Part shown: positions 25,541 through 35,380 of the stretch, piece after piece
Position numbering within the stretch: the first letter of the stretch is position 1
Layout: every line of letters begins with the position of its first letter
Assembly (NCBI RefSeq): GCF_004365705.1
Contig: NZ_SOBN01000003.1
Coordinates: forward strand, 124,001-188,000
Length of the DNA stretch: 64,000 nucleotides
Direction of reading: 5' to 3'
Source: Streptomyces sp. 846.5
Lineage (GTDB): Bacteria > Actinomycetota > Actinomycetes > Streptomycetales > Streptomycetaceae
Made by a program: the position numbers and the translations under genes
The notes under the pieces: model-generated
Told to the model about the DNA's origin: nothing
Database searches by the model: none
What the model saw: the letters and a program-made list of their open reading frames with translations, nothing else

Positions 25541-26035
25541 GTGACGACTCGTGGAGTTCTCTATCTGCACTCCGCGCCGCGTGCGCTCTGCCCGCATGTC
25601 GAGTGGGCCGCCGCCGGCGTGCTCGGCGTGCGCGTCAGTCTCGACTGGATTCGCCAGCCGGTCGCCCCCGGCACCTGGCGTGCCGAATTCTCCTGGCAGG
25701 GCGAGCCCGACACCGCCTCCCGGCTCGCCTCCGCGCTGCGCGGCTGGCAGTTGCTGCGGTTCGAGGTGACCGCGGAGCCCTCGACCGGCCTGGAGGGCGA
25801 GCGCTACTGCAGCACGCCCGATCTGGGCATCTTCCACGCCGTCACCGGTGTGCACGGCGACATCCTGATCCCCGAGGACCGGCTGCGCTCCGCCCTGCTG
25901 CGGGCCCGGATGGGCGAGGGGGATCTGGAGTCCGAGATCTCCCGGCTGCTGGGCAAGCCCTGGGACGACGAGTTGGAGCCCTTCCGGCATGCCGGCGAGG
26001 GAGCTCCGGTCCGCTGGCTGCACCAGGTCGTCTGA
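25541..26035 (+). CDS. DUF3145 family protein
   Basis: A 164-residue protein matching the actinobacterial DUF3145 family in length and in segments such as LYLHSAPRALCPHVEWA near the start, VSLDWIRQPVAPGTWRAEF, LGIFHAVTGVHGDI and the C-terminal GKPWDDELEPFRHAGEGA. Function is unknown; the family is highly conserved in streptomycetes and has no signal or membrane segment. I chose GTG 25541, with GGAGG at 25531-25535 five bases upstream; the frame extends to 25463 but the extra residues are not part of the family. It stands alone. Confidence 0.85.
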   Translation: MTTRGVLYLHSAPRALCPHVEWAAAGVLGVRVSLDWIRQPVAPGTWRAEFSWQGEPDTASRLASALRGWQLLRFEVTAEPSTGLEGERYCSTPDLGIFHAVTGVHGDILIPEDRLRSALLRARMGEGDLESEISRLLGKPWDDELEPFRHAGEGAPVRWLHQVV

Positions 26036-26454
26036 GCTGCTGGGGACAGGCCGCCGGAGGATGTGCGGAGGGGGCGCATCCGCATAATTCTGCGCCGGGC
26101 GTCGGCGCCGTGATCCAACTGATGGCCGCAACCAGGTCGGCCGACCATCATGTCCGGGTATATCCCCATCACGGAACCTCGAAGCGACCGCCCAGGGGAT
26201 GAGGGGCACCGCCCCTGACCCGCAGTTGTCCGATAATAGGCGCATTCCGCACCCATGGCGGACCGTCAGATGTCGCCTGTGTAAATCCCCCGTTGCATCC
26301 ACTCGGCGTGGTGGCAGGTCTGGAATCAGTTCTCGCTAACCCCTTGCGCCACAATTCTTGACCCGTGTACACATCACAGGGGTATTCCGAACGGGCGTTC
26401 ACGCGGGTCGCTCGGTCCCCCATGTCCTGACGGACCCTCACTCCTGGAGTCGTC
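26036..26454. other. Long leader region before the S53 peptidase
   Basis: About 420 bases with no credible gene. The GC content falls in 26090-26400. A candidate promoter is listed at 26358-26388. An in-frame stop at 26428-26430 limits how far upstream the peptidase can begin. Confidence 0.5.
26358..26388 (+). promoter_or_regulatory. Candidate promoter of the S53 peptidase gene
   Basis: TTGACC (26358-26363) and TATTCC (26383-26388), 19 bases apart, lie in an AT-rich stretch about 70 bases before the translation start. The spacing is long, so confidence is moderate. Confidence 0.4.
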
Positions 26455-28494
26455 ATTACCGATAACCAGTCCACACGCGGGCGGCGTACTCGCATAGCCA
26501 CCGCGGCGTTCGCCTCCATGGCTCTGGCCGGAGGCACGCTCGCGCTCGCTGTGCCGTCCCACGCAGCAACGGTCACGCCCACGGCCAAGACCCTCACGGG
26601 CAGCCACCCGGCCTGGGCCACCGCCAAGGCGGACCAGGGCGCCGTGGCCGCGGACACCGTGACCTCCGCGACCGTGTACCTGGCCGGCCAGGACCCGGCC
26701 GGCCTCGCCGCGTACGCGAAGGCGGTCTCCTCACCCGGCAGCGCCACCTATGGGAAGTTCCTGACGGCCGCTCAGGCCAAGGCCAAGTACCTGGCCACCC
26801 CGGCCCAGATCCAGACCGTGAAGGACTGGCTGACCTCGGCCGGCCTCACGGTCACCGGCGCCACCGACCACGCGGTCAGCGTGAGCGGCCGGACCTCGGC
26901 GATCCAGAAGGCCTTCAACACCCAGCTGCACCAGTACTCGGTGAACGGCAAGAAGGTCGACGCGCCGACCAAGGACGCGGTCGTGCCGGCTTCGGTCTCC
27001 GCTCTGGTCAGCGGCGTCGTCGGCCTCAGCGGCACCGCGCCCACGATCAAGCCGCAGTCGGTCTCGGTGAAGACCGCCGCAGCGGGCGCCGGCTCCACGT
27101 CGAGCGGCAGCCTGCCGACCGTGGCGACCTGCTCCGACTACTGGGGACAGAAGACCGTCAAGGGCGGCCCGACCGGTTACACCAAGAAGACCAGCTTCGA
27201 CGAGTGCTCCTTCCAGCCCTCGCAGCTGCGCAAGGCCTACGGCATCACCGCCTCCGGCCTGACCGGCAAGGGTGCGACCGTGGCCATCGTGGACGCCTAC
27301 GGCTCCACCACGATGGAGGCGGACGCCAACCAGTTCTCCACCAACCACGGTGACAAGGCCTTCAGGACCGGCCAGTACACCGAGGTCGTCACCCCGGCCC
27401 AGTGGAACAACCAGGACGCCTGCGGCGGTCCGGCCAACTGGGCGGGCGAGGAGGCCCTGGACGTCGAGATGGTGCACGGGCTCGCGCCCGACGCCAACGT
27501 CGTCTACGTGGGCGCCAACTCCTGCACGGACGCCGACCTTTCGGCCGCGCTGGCCAACATCGTCGACAACCACCTCGCGGACGTCGTCTCCAACTCCTGG
27601 GACGGCCTGATGCACGGCACCTGGGGCGACGAGCCCGCCGCGCAGGTCGCCGCCTACGAGCAGATCTTCGAGCAGGGCGCGATCGAGGGCATCGGCTTCG
27701 ACTTCAGCTCGGGCGACTGCGGCGACAACTCGCCGGCCGCGGCGGCCACCGGTGCCAACTGCGACGGCACCACCACCCGCGCCCAGACCGGTTTCCCCAG
27801 CGCGGACAACTGGGTCACGAGCGTCGGCGGCACCGCGCTGGCGGTCTCCAGCAAGAAGGGCACCTACGGCTTCGAGACCGACATGGGCACCCTGCGCTCG
27901 GTCCTGTCGGCGGACGGGACCTCCTGGTCGCCGTTCCCCGGCAAGTTCTACTTCGGCGGCGGCGGCGGCACCAGCGAGGACTTCGCCCAGCCGTGGTACC
28001 AGAGCTGGACCGTGCCGAGCTCGCTGTCGCACACCCTGATGACCGGTGCGACCAGCAAGACCGCGCAGCGGGTCACCCCGGACGTCGCGATGAACGGTGA
28101 CCTGTACACCTCGGTGCTGGTCGGCATGTCCAACGGCTCCCCGTACAGCGAGGGCGGCTACGGCGGCACCAGCGTCTCGGCGCCGGAGTTCTCCGCGGTC
28201 CAGGCCGACGCCATCCAGGCCCAGCACGGCCGTGCGATCGGCTTCGCCAACCCGGAGATCTACCTGAAGGCCGGCAGCAAGGCCTTCACCGACGTCGTCA
28301 ACAAGACGACCGCGCCGGGCAAGGAGCCGCTGAACGCGGTGTACGACGGCGGCATCGTCAACGGATCGCTCAAGATCCGTCTGGTCGCCTACGGCCGGGA
28401 CTACGGTCTGGCCGCCACCAAGGGCTACGACGACGCCACCGGCGTCGGCTCGCCCACCGAGGCCTACCTGGACTCGTTCAGCCACGGCTGGTAG
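26455..28494 (+). CDS. Secreted S53 (sedolisin/kumamolisin) peptidase, apparent ATT start
   Basis: A 679-residue pro-protease. It has a signal peptide, then a pro-kumamolisin activation domain (about 45-200, with LTSAGLTVTGATDHAVSVSG), then the catalytic domain. Visible catalytic elements are Glu332/Glu333 and Asp336 in AGEEALDVEMVHG, the oxyanion Asp in SSGDCGD, and Ser573 in GGTSVSAPEFSA. These enzymes are usually active at acid pH. No ATG, GTG or TTG lies in frame between the stop at 26428 and ATG 26518, but ATG 26518 would cut off the basic n-region RGRRTR of the signal peptide. ATT 26455, five bases after GGAG, restores a complete one, so I use it. A sequencing error is the alternative. 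Confidence 0.8.
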   Translation: MTDNQSTRGRRTRIATAAFASMALAGGTLALAVPSHAATVTPTAKTLTGSHPAWATAKADQGAVAADTVTSATVYLAGQDPAGLAAYAKAVSSPGSATYGKFLTAAQAKAKYLATPAQIQTVKDWLTSAGLTVTGATDHAVSVSGRTSAIQKAFNTQLHQYSVNGKKVDAPTKDAVVPASVSALVSGVVGLSGTAPTIKPQSVSVKTAAAGAGSTSSGSLPTVATCSDYWGQKTVKGGPTGYTKKTSFDECSFQPSQLRKAYGITASGLTGKGATVAIVDAYGSTTMEADANQFSTNHGDKAFRTGQYTEVVTPAQWNNQDACGGPANWAGEEALDVEMVHGLAPDANVVYVGANSCTDADLSAALANIVDNHLADVVSNSWDGLMHGTWGDEPAAQVAAYEQIFEQGAIEGIGFDFSSGDCGDNSPAAAATGANCDGTTTRAQTGFPSADNWVTSVGGTALAVSSKKGTYGFETDMGTLRSVLSADGTSWSPFPGKFYFGGGGGTSEDFAQPWYQSWTVPSSLSHTLMTGATSKTAQRVTPDVAMNGDLYTSVLVGMSNGSPYSEGGYGGTSVSAPEFSAVQADAIQAQHGRAIGFANPEIYLKAGSKAFTDVVNKTTAPGKEPLNAVYDGGIVNGSLKIRLVAYGRDYGLAATKGYDDATGVGSPTEAYLDSFSHGW

Positions 28495-28502
28495 GTAGTG
28501 CT

Positions 28503-29033
28503 TCACATCTGAGCGGTACCGGTACTCCAGGCACCGGGGCCGGGCGGAACGTTCCGCCCGGCCCCGGTGCTGTTCGTTGCACGCGTCCTGCGCCGGACGA
28601 CCAGGAACAGCACCACCCCGGCGATCAGCAGCAGTACGCCCGGAACGAGGAACAGCCAGGGGCTCCACTCGTCCGTGCAGCTGCCGCCCTCCGGGGTGCC
28701 GGAGCAGACCGTGCCAGGACCGCCCCGGTTGAGGTTGGCGATCCAGAGCAGCGGCAGCGCCGGACCCGACAGCGCCCCCGGCAACCCCACCAGCGCACCT
28801 CGGCGCGTGGCCAGCAGCACGGTCGCCGCCGCGGTCAGCGCCAACACGAAGACGCCGATGGTCAGCAGGGAGGCCAGCGCCAGCGCATAACCGCCGCCGA
28901 CCAGTACCCAAGCGCCGAACCAGAGCCACGAGCGGTCGAGCTTCACCGAACTCACCTGCGCTTTCGTTTGCTCCAGCTTCCCGGGGAGCGACCCCCCGGA
29001 CCCCCACGCCGTGCTGCTGCGGTGGAATTTCAC
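28503..29033 (-). CDS. Small membrane protein, four predicted helices
   Basis: A 176-residue protein I do not recognise. Hydrophobic segments lie near residues 37-53, 55-72, 78-98 and 122-144; the last ends in the basic stop-transfer VVRRRTRA. Two cysteines in the extracellular-looking loop (TVCSGTPEGGSCTDEW) could form a disulfide. It overlaps the TetR gene upstream by GTGA, so the pair is an operon and this is the likely target of that regulator. The first 30 residues may be an artefact of a 17-bp duplication: an internal GTG, in the second copy, would give a start at VSSVKLDRSW. A 40-bp palindrome lies in its last codons. Confidence 0.65.
   Translation of the reverse strand: MKFHRSSTAWGSGGSLPGKLEQTKAQVSSVKLDRSWLWFGAWVLVGGGYALALASLLTIGVFVLALTAAATVLLATRRGALVGLPGALSGPALPLLWIANLNRGGPGTVCSGTPEGGSCTDEWSPWLFLVPGVLLLIAGVVLFLVVRRRTRATNSTGAGRNVPPGPGAWSTGTAQM
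28531..28570. terminator. Perfect 40-bp palindrome, shared terminator inside a gene end
   Basis: Two perfect 20-base arms with no spacer, starting GCACCGGGGC, lie 37 bases after the S53 peptidase stop and inside the last codons of the opposing membrane-protein gene. It probably ends the rightward transcript and may also act on the leftward one. Confidence 0.7.
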
Positions 29034-29635
29034 CCTGGTGACCTGCGCTTTCGTTTGAAGATGTCCAGCAGGGAGGCGATCTTCCCGGCTCGGTCGAACA
29101 GGGCCAGTGCGGGTTCGCGCTCGCCCTCCAGGTTGGCCAGCAGCTCCAGCCCCAGGTACATCGCCACGATGCCGTGGGCCAGTTCGTCGGGCGGCAGCAG
29201 CCGGGCGGCGGGGGAGCCCGCCAGGGCGTCGCGCACCGTGCCGGCGGCGAACTCGCGCCAGGGCCGGATCCGGGCGGCGACCTCGGGGCGCAGCTCCGGG
29301 CTGAACTGGGCGGCGGCGATCATCTCGACCAGGACGGTGACATGGCCCTGGTCCAGGTCCTCGTCGAAGACCGACCTGGCCGCCCGCACCAGCCCGGTCA
29401 GACCCTGGGCCTCCGCCACCATGGCCCGGTAGCGCTGGTCGCGGGCCTCGCTGACGTGGTCCAGGGCGGCGAGCTGAAGCTTGGCCACCGTGCCGAAGTG
29501 ATAGAAGATCAGAGCCTGGTTGCAGCCCGCCCGTTGGGCGATCTCACGGGCGCTGGCCCCGGCGAAGCCGTTCTCCCGAAGCGCCGCGACGGCCGCCTGG
29601 ACCAGTGCCGCCCTGGTCTGTTCCGCCTTGCCCAC
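29030..29635 (-). CDS. TetR-family transcriptional regulator
   Basis: A 201-residue TetR-type repressor. The helix-turn-helix is ASAREIAQRAGCNQALIFYH (about residues 25-44), preceded by ALREN and followed by the usual all-helical ligand domain. Start is GTG 29635. A 35-base palindrome with two overlapping operator-like halves lies 25 bases upstream, indicating autoregulation. The next gene, a membrane protein, overlaps its stop by four bases and should be co-regulated. TetR-membrane protein pairs often handle toxic compounds, but nothing here identifies the ligand. Confidence 0.85.
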   Translation of the reverse strand: MGKAEQTRAALVQAAVAALRENGFAGASAREIAQRAGCNQALIFYHFGTVAKLQLAALDHVSEARDQRYRAMVAEAQGLTGLVRAARSVFDEDLDQGHVTVLVEMIAAAQFSPELRPEVAARIRPWREFAAGTVRDALAGSPAARLLPPDELAHGIVAMYLGLELLANLEGEREPALALFDRAGKIASLLDIFKRKRRSPG

Positions 29636-29659
29636 GCCGGCTCCCGTCGCGCTGTTCCT

Positions 29660-29694
29660 TTTGAGCAGTCGCTCAAATTGAGCGACTGCTCAAA
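29660..29694. promoter_or_regulatory. 35-bp palindromic TetR operator
   Basis: Two perfect 17-base arms (TTTGAGCAGTCGCTCAA and complement) flank a single A at 29677. Each arm alone is also a near-palindrome of the form TTGAGC-N4-GCTCAA, the usual shape of TetR-family sites, so two dimers could bind side by side. Confidence 0.8.
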
Positions 29695-29795
29695 GAATAG
29701 GAGTCGTCGGGACCGGGTGACAAGATGTCAGATCGAGCGGAGTCACTGTGACCTGAATCACTGGAACCCGGCGCGCCCTGCGGACAGGACAGGCT

Positions 29796-30431
29796 GTGGA
29801 ACACTCCCAACGCGCCCGGATCCGGGCCGGCGACGCCACGGCCTTCGCCGAGCTCTTCGATGCCCACGCCGGGGCCGTCTACCGCTACGCGGTCCGCGGC
29901 AGCGGTGACTGGGCTACCGCCGAGGACGTCGTCTCGCTGACCTTCCTGGAGGCCTGGCGGCTCCGGGAGAAGCTGCGGCCGGAGGGCGGCAGCCTGCTGC
30001 CGTGGCTGCTCGGCATCGCCACCAATGTGTTGCGCAACGCCGCCAGGGCGGCCCGCAGGCACCGCGCGGCCCTGGCCCGGGTGCCGGTCCGCGACACGGT
30101 CCCCGACTTCGCCGACGAACTGGTCGGGCGGATCGAGGACGCCGAGCAACTGGCCGCGGCCCAACGGGCGTTGGCCGCGCTGCGGCGCGGCGACCGCGAG
30201 GTCTTCATGCTCTGCGTCTGGTCGGGGCTCGACTACGCCGCCGCGGCCGAGGCGCTGGGCGTGCCGGTCGGCACGGTCCGCTCCCGGCTCTCGCGGGCCA
30301 GGGCCAGGCTGAGGGAGCTGGCGCAGAAGGAACGCGAAGACCGCGAAGACCGCAGGGAACCGCACCGGCCGGGCGGACAGCACCGGGTGGGACGCGTCGA
30401 GACGTCCCGGTCGACAGAGGAGAGGCACTGA
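29796..30431 (+). CDS. ECF-type RNA polymerase sigma factor
   Basis: A 211-residue extracytoplasmic-function sigma factor. Region 2 covers about residues 12-75 (FAELFDAHAGAVYRYAV, EDVVSLTFLEAWRLRE) and region 4 about 120-170 (RRGDREVFMLCVWSGLDYAA and GVPVGTVRSRLSRARARL). Start is GTG 29796; the frame has no good upstream alternative. The C-terminal 30 residues are charged and probably disordered. Its stop overlaps the ATG of the CU044_5270-type gene (TGATG), so they form an operon in which the second product is the natural candidate for controlling the sigma factor. Confidence 0.88.
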   Translation: MEHSQRARIRAGDATAFAELFDAHAGAVYRYAVRGSGDWATAEDVVSLTFLEAWRLREKLRPEGGSLLPWLLGIATNVLRNAARAARRHRAALARVPVRDTVPDFADELVGRIEDAEQLAAAQRALAALRRGDREVFMLCVWSGLDYAAAAEALGVPVGTVRSRLSRARARLRELAQKEREDREDRREPHRPGGQHRVGRVETSRSTEERH

Positions 30432-31447
30432 TGAGCGCCGATGAAGAACTGGCCCGGCTGCTGCCGGCGCCCGGCGACCCCGAACTCCCAGGCGACCGCC
30501 ATGCCCTGCTGAGGGAGCACCTGATGCGCGAGATCCAGTCCGACACCAGCACCGACACCACCCCTGCCCGCGCCCCGCACCGCCGTCCGGTCCGCCGATT
30601 CCTGGTCACGGCGGGGACGCTGACCGCGGCGGCCCTGGTGGCGGCGCTCGTGGTCGACCTGGGCGGGGCCTCCGGGCCGTCTCGGCAGGGCGGTTCGTCC
30701 GCCCCGGTCGTCGGCGTCGTGCCGGCCGGCAGTCATGAGCAGGCGGTGACGCTGCTCACCAGGATCGCCGAGGCCGCCGACACACAGTCCACCGGCGGGG
30801 TGAATGACCGTCAGTTCGTCTACATCGACAGCAAGGTCGCGTTCATGGGCACCTCGGTCGGCTCCTCCGGGACCACGGTGACCCTGGCGACGCCGCACGA
30901 CCGCAAGGTCTGGCTCTCGGTGGACGGCTCGCAGTCGGGGCTGCTGGAGGAGCCGCAGAACGCGGGCATGGCGCACCAGTCCCTGGGCGGCAACGCCCGT
31001 CCCGGCGTGGCCGACCCCACCTATCGCTACCTGGCCGGGCTGCCGACCGATCCGGCCGCGCTGCTGAAGCTGATCTACGCCCAGACCAAGGGCGAGGGCA
31101 GCGGTCCGGACGCGGAGGCGTTCGTGACCATCGGGGACCTGCTGCGCGAGTCGCTGGCGCCGCCGAAGGTCAGCGCCGCGATCTACCGGGCCGCCGCGCT
31201 GATCCCCGGAGTCGTCGAGGTGCCGGACTCGGTGGACGCCTCGGGACGGCACGGCGTGGCCGTGGCCAGGGTGGACCCGGCGGACGGCGTGCGCACCGAA
31301 TGGATCTTCGACAAGAAGACGCTCAGCTATCTGGGCGAGCGCGAGGTGCAGGTGGCCGACACCAAGGAGATCAAGCCCGGCACGGTGCTCGGCTATACGG
31401 CCGTGATCACCCGCGCGGTGGTCGACCAGGCCGGTCGGACGTCCTGA
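30431..31447 (+). CDS. CU044_5270-family membrane protein, partner of the sigma factor
   Basis: A 338-residue protein with a short cytoplasmic N-terminus (about 1-55), one membrane helix (about 56-76, FLVTAGTLTAAALVAALVV) and a large outside domain (RQFVYIDSKVAF, YLAGLPTDPAALLKLIYAQT, GRHGVAVARVDPADGVRTEW). This layout is typical of the CU044_5270 family that sits next to ECF sigma genes in actinobacteria. A role as anti-sigma or signal sensor is inferred from topology and the overlapping start; I see no zinc-binding anti-sigma HxxxCxxC motif in the N-terminus. Confidence 0.78.
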   Translation: MSADEELARLLPAPGDPELPGDRHALLREHLMREIQSDTSTDTTPARAPHRRPVRRFLVTAGTLTAAALVAALVVDLGGASGPSRQGGSSAPVVGVVPAGSHEQAVTLLTRIAEAADTQSTGGVNDRQFVYIDSKVAFMGTSVGSSGTTVTLATPHDRKVWLSVDGSQSGLLEEPQNAGMAHQSLGGNARPGVADPTYRYLAGLPTDPAALLKLIYAQTKGEGSGPDAEAFVTIGDLLRESLAPPKVSAAIYRAAALIPGVVEVPDSVDASGRHGVAVARVDPADGVRTEWIFDKKTLSYLGEREVQVADTKEIKPGTVLGYTAVITRAVVDQAGRTS

Positions 31448-31471
31448 CGGACTGACTTCCTGACAACGCAC

Positions 31472-31512
31472 AGCGCCCGGTCGCCGCAACTCCTCTGCGG
31501 TGACCGGGCGCT
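31472..31512. terminator. Bidirectional terminator between the sigma operon and fabF
   Basis: Seventeen-base arms (AGCGCCCGGTCGCCGCA and partner, one G-U pair) close on a seven-base loop between convergent genes. Confidence 0.8.
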
Positions 31513-31536
31513 GCCGGTGTGTCAGTTGACGCTGTG

Positions 31537-32805
<1,269 letters not shown>

Positions 32806-32951
32806 TGCAAATCTCCCACGTGTACGTCTGCTGGTTGACTTCTGGATCGGGCCGGCGGAGGGGGCGGGACGCCCCGGCCCGATACCGGACCGGGGGCGAC
32901 CCGGGTCGAACCGCTGAGGCTCGGCTGCTGGTGCGACTCAGCTACTGCGAC

Positions 32952-33194
32952 TCAGCTGTTGGCGAGGATGAAGTCCACGGCGTCGCCGACGGTCTTCAGG
33001 TTCTTGACCTCGTCGTCCGGGATCTTGACGCCGAAGCGCTCCTCGGCGGCGACGACGACCTCGACCATGGACAGCGAGTCGACGTCCAGGTCGTCGGTGA
33101 ACGACTTGTCCAGCTCGACGTCCTCGGCCGGGATCCCGGCGATCTCGTTGACGATCTCCGCGAGACCGGAAAGGACCTCGTCCTTGGTGGCCAT
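32952..33194 (-). CDS. acpP: Acyl carrier protein
   Basis: An 80-residue acidic four-helix protein carrying the growing acyl chain. The 4'-phosphopantetheine attachment residue is Ser40 in DDLDVDSLSMVE. Flanking landmarks are DEVLSGLAEIVNEIAG and PDDEVKNLKTVGDAVDFI. Start is ATG 33194 with AAGGAG upstream on the minus strand. It lies between fabH and fabF, the usual streptomycete order. Confidence 0.96.
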   Translation of the reverse strand: MATKDEVLSGLAEIVNEIAGIPAEDVELDKSFTDDLDVDSLSMVEVVVAAEERFGVKIPDDEVKNLKTVGDAVDFILANS

Positions 33195-33295
33195 GTCGGC
33201 ACTCCTTCGTGTTGTGCACTGTCCGTTCCCCGCCGGAATGCGGGGCACGGTCGTCATTTTCACAACCCCAGCAGGCCGGAGCCCGCGGGGGACTA

Positions 33296-34330
33296 CTAGG
33301 GGAGGGTAACGACAGCGGCTGCGTACACCAGACCCGCCCCGAACCCGATGATCAGGGCGAGGTCGCCGCTCTTGGCCTCCCCGCTCTGCAGCATGCGCTC
33401 CATCGCCAGCGGGATGGAGGCCGCCGAGGTGTTGCCGGTCTCCGCGATGTCGCGGGCGACCGGAACGCTCTCGGGCAGCTTCAGCGCCTTGATCATGGCA
33501 TCGATGATCCGCATGTTGGCCTGGTGCGGAATGAACGCGCCGAGTTGGTCGGCGGTGATCCCGGCGGCGTCCAGGGCCCGCTGTGCGGCCTTGGCCATGT
33601 CCCAGACGGCCCAGCGGAAGACCGCCTGACCCTCCATCCGCAGGGCCGGCCACTTCACCTCGTCGCCGGTGCCGTTGACGGCGTCCGGCTTGGCGAAAGC
33701 GGTGTCCCAGGCCTGCGTCTGGCTGATGACGTCCTTCTGCGAACCGTCGGAGCCCCAGATCACCTTGCCGATGCCGGGGGTCTCGGACGGGCCGACCACG
33801 ACCGCGCCGGCGCCGTCGCCGAAGATGAAGGCCGTCGAACGGTCCGTCACATCGGTGAGGTCGGACAGCCGCTCCACCCCGATGACCACGACGTACTCGG
33901 CGCTGCCGCTGCGCACCATGCCGTCGGCCAGGCTCAGGCCGTAGCCGAAGCCGGCGCAGGCGGCGGAGATGTCGAAGGCCGGGGCGGTGCCGCAGCCGAG
34001 CCGCTGGGCGATCTCGGTGGCGATGGCCGGGGTCTGCTTGAGGTGCGAGACGGTGGCGACGATCACGCCGCCGATCTGCTCGGGGGCGATCCCGGACTGG
34101 GCGATGGCCTTGGCCGCCGCCTGCACCGACATCTCGGCGACGCTCTCCTCCGGCCCGGCCCAGCGGCGCTCGGTGATCCCGCTGCGGGTGCGGATCCACT
34201 CGTCCGAGGAGTCGATCCAGTTCAGCACCTCGGAGTTGGGGATGACCCGGACCGGGCGGTAGCCGCCGACGCCCAGGATCCGCGCGAACGCGGCACCGGT
34301 GCTCGGGGTGATAGCGGGAACAATGGTCAT
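33296..34330 (-). CDS. fabH: Beta-ketoacyl-ACP synthase III
   Basis: A 344-residue initiating condensing enzyme that joins an acyl-CoA starter to malonyl-ACP; in streptomycetes it accepts branched starters. The catalytic residues are Cys125 in DISAACAGFGYG, His in FIPHQANMRI and Asn in ETGNTSAASIP. Its ATG (34330) overlaps the fabD stop by ATGA, implying coupling. About 100 bases separate it from acpP. Confidence 0.95.
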   Translation of the reverse strand: MTIVPAITPSTGAAFARILGVGGYRPVRVIPNSEVLNWIDSSDEWIRTRSGITERRWAGPEESVAEMSVQAAAKAIAQSGIAPEQIGGVIVATVSHLKQTPAIATEIAQRLGCGTAPAFDISAACAGFGYGLSLADGMVRSGSAEYVVVIGVERLSDLTDVTDRSTAFIFGDGAGAVVVGPSETPGIGKVIWGSDGSQKDVISQTQAWDTAFAKPDAVNGTGDEVKWPALRMEGQAVFRWAVWDMAKAAQRALDAAGITADQLGAFIPHQANMRIIDAMIKALKLPESVPVARDIAETGNTSAASIPLAMERMLQSGEAKSGDLALIIGFGAGLVYAAAVVTLP

Positions 34331-35277
34331 GTAGCGGCCCCCTCGGGTGCGGCGTGCTCAGCGATCAACTCGCGGGCCTTGTCGAGGTCGTCCGGAGTCT
34401 TCAGAGCGAGGGTAGCCACCCCCTTCAGGTTGCGCTTAACCAGGTTGGTCAGCGTCCCAGCAGGTGGGACCTCGATCACACAGGTGGCGCCCAGCCGCTC
34501 CAGAGCCTCCATGCAGAGGTCCCAGCGGACCGGGTTGGAGACCTGCGAGACCAGCCTGCTCAGCACCTCGGCGCCGCTCTCCACGGTCTTGCCGTCCGCG
34601 TTGGAGACATAGGCGGTCAGCGGGTCCCGCACGGTGAGGCCGGGGGCGAGCTTCGCCAGCCGCTCCACCCCGGCGGCCATGTGCGCGGTGTGGAAGGCGC
34701 CGGCGACCGAGAGGGCGATGATCCGGGCCCTGGCGGGCGGGTCGGCCTTGAAGGCGTCCAGCTGTTCCAGGGTGCCGGCGGCGACGATCTGGCCGCCGCC
34801 GTTGTTGTTCGCGGCGGTCAGGCCGTGCTCGGCGAGCTTCGCGGCCACCTCGTCCGGGTCCCCGCCGAGGACCGCGCACATCCCGGTCGCGGTCTCCGCG
34901 GCGGCGCCGGCCATGGCCAGGCCGCGCTGCCGGACGAAGGCCATCGCCTGCTCGGGCGACAGCACCCGGGAGAACGCGGCGGCGGTGATCTCACCGACGC
35001 TGTGCCCGGCGACCGCGCCCAGTCGGCCCGCCGACAGCGGTCGGGAGGCGGGGAACAGCACGGAGCCCGCGGCCATCCCGGCGGCGACCAGCAGCGGCTG
35101 GGCGACGGCGGTGTCCTTGATCGTCTCCGCGTCGGCCTCGGTGCCGTAGTGCACCAGGTCGAGCCCGGCCACGGCGGACCACCAGTGCAGCCTGTCGGCC
35201 ACACCGTCGACCTCGAGCCACGGGGCGAGGAAACCTGGAGTCTGGGCACCCTGTCCGGGAGCAACGATTACGAGCAC
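34327..35277 (-). CDS. fabD: ACP S-malonyltransferase
   Basis: A 316-residue enzyme transferring malonyl from CoA to the acyl carrier protein. The serine nucleophile is Ser93 in VAGHSVGEITAA; APGQGAQTPGF at the N-terminus and the late GAFHTAHM histidine motif complete the active site. Start is GTG 35277. It follows the regulator gene at about 100 bases and overlaps fabH, opening the fatty acid synthase unit. Confidence 0.94.
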   Translation of the reverse strand: MLVIVAPGQGAQTPGFLAPWLEVDGVADRLHWWSAVAGLDLVHYGTEADAETIKDTAVAQPLLVAAGMAAGSVLFPASRPLSAGRLGAVAGHSVGEITAAAFSRVLSPEQAMAFVRQRGLAMAGAAAETATGMCAVLGGDPDEVAAKLAEHGLTAANNNGGGQIVAAGTLEQLDAFKADPPARARIIALSVAGAFHTAHMAAGVERLAKLAPGLTVRDPLTAYVSNADGKTVESGAEVLSRLVSQVSNPVRWDLCMEALERLGATCVIEVPPAGTLTNLVKRNLKGVATLALKTPDDLDKARELIAEHAAPEGAAT

Positions 35278-35380
35278 AGAACCAACCTTCTCTCGCCGGA
35301 CCTACCGGACGCGGGTGGGGACGGCGACCAATAACCGCAGTCGTCGTTGTGGATTCCCTACAGTTGGGCGTTTGCCCAGG

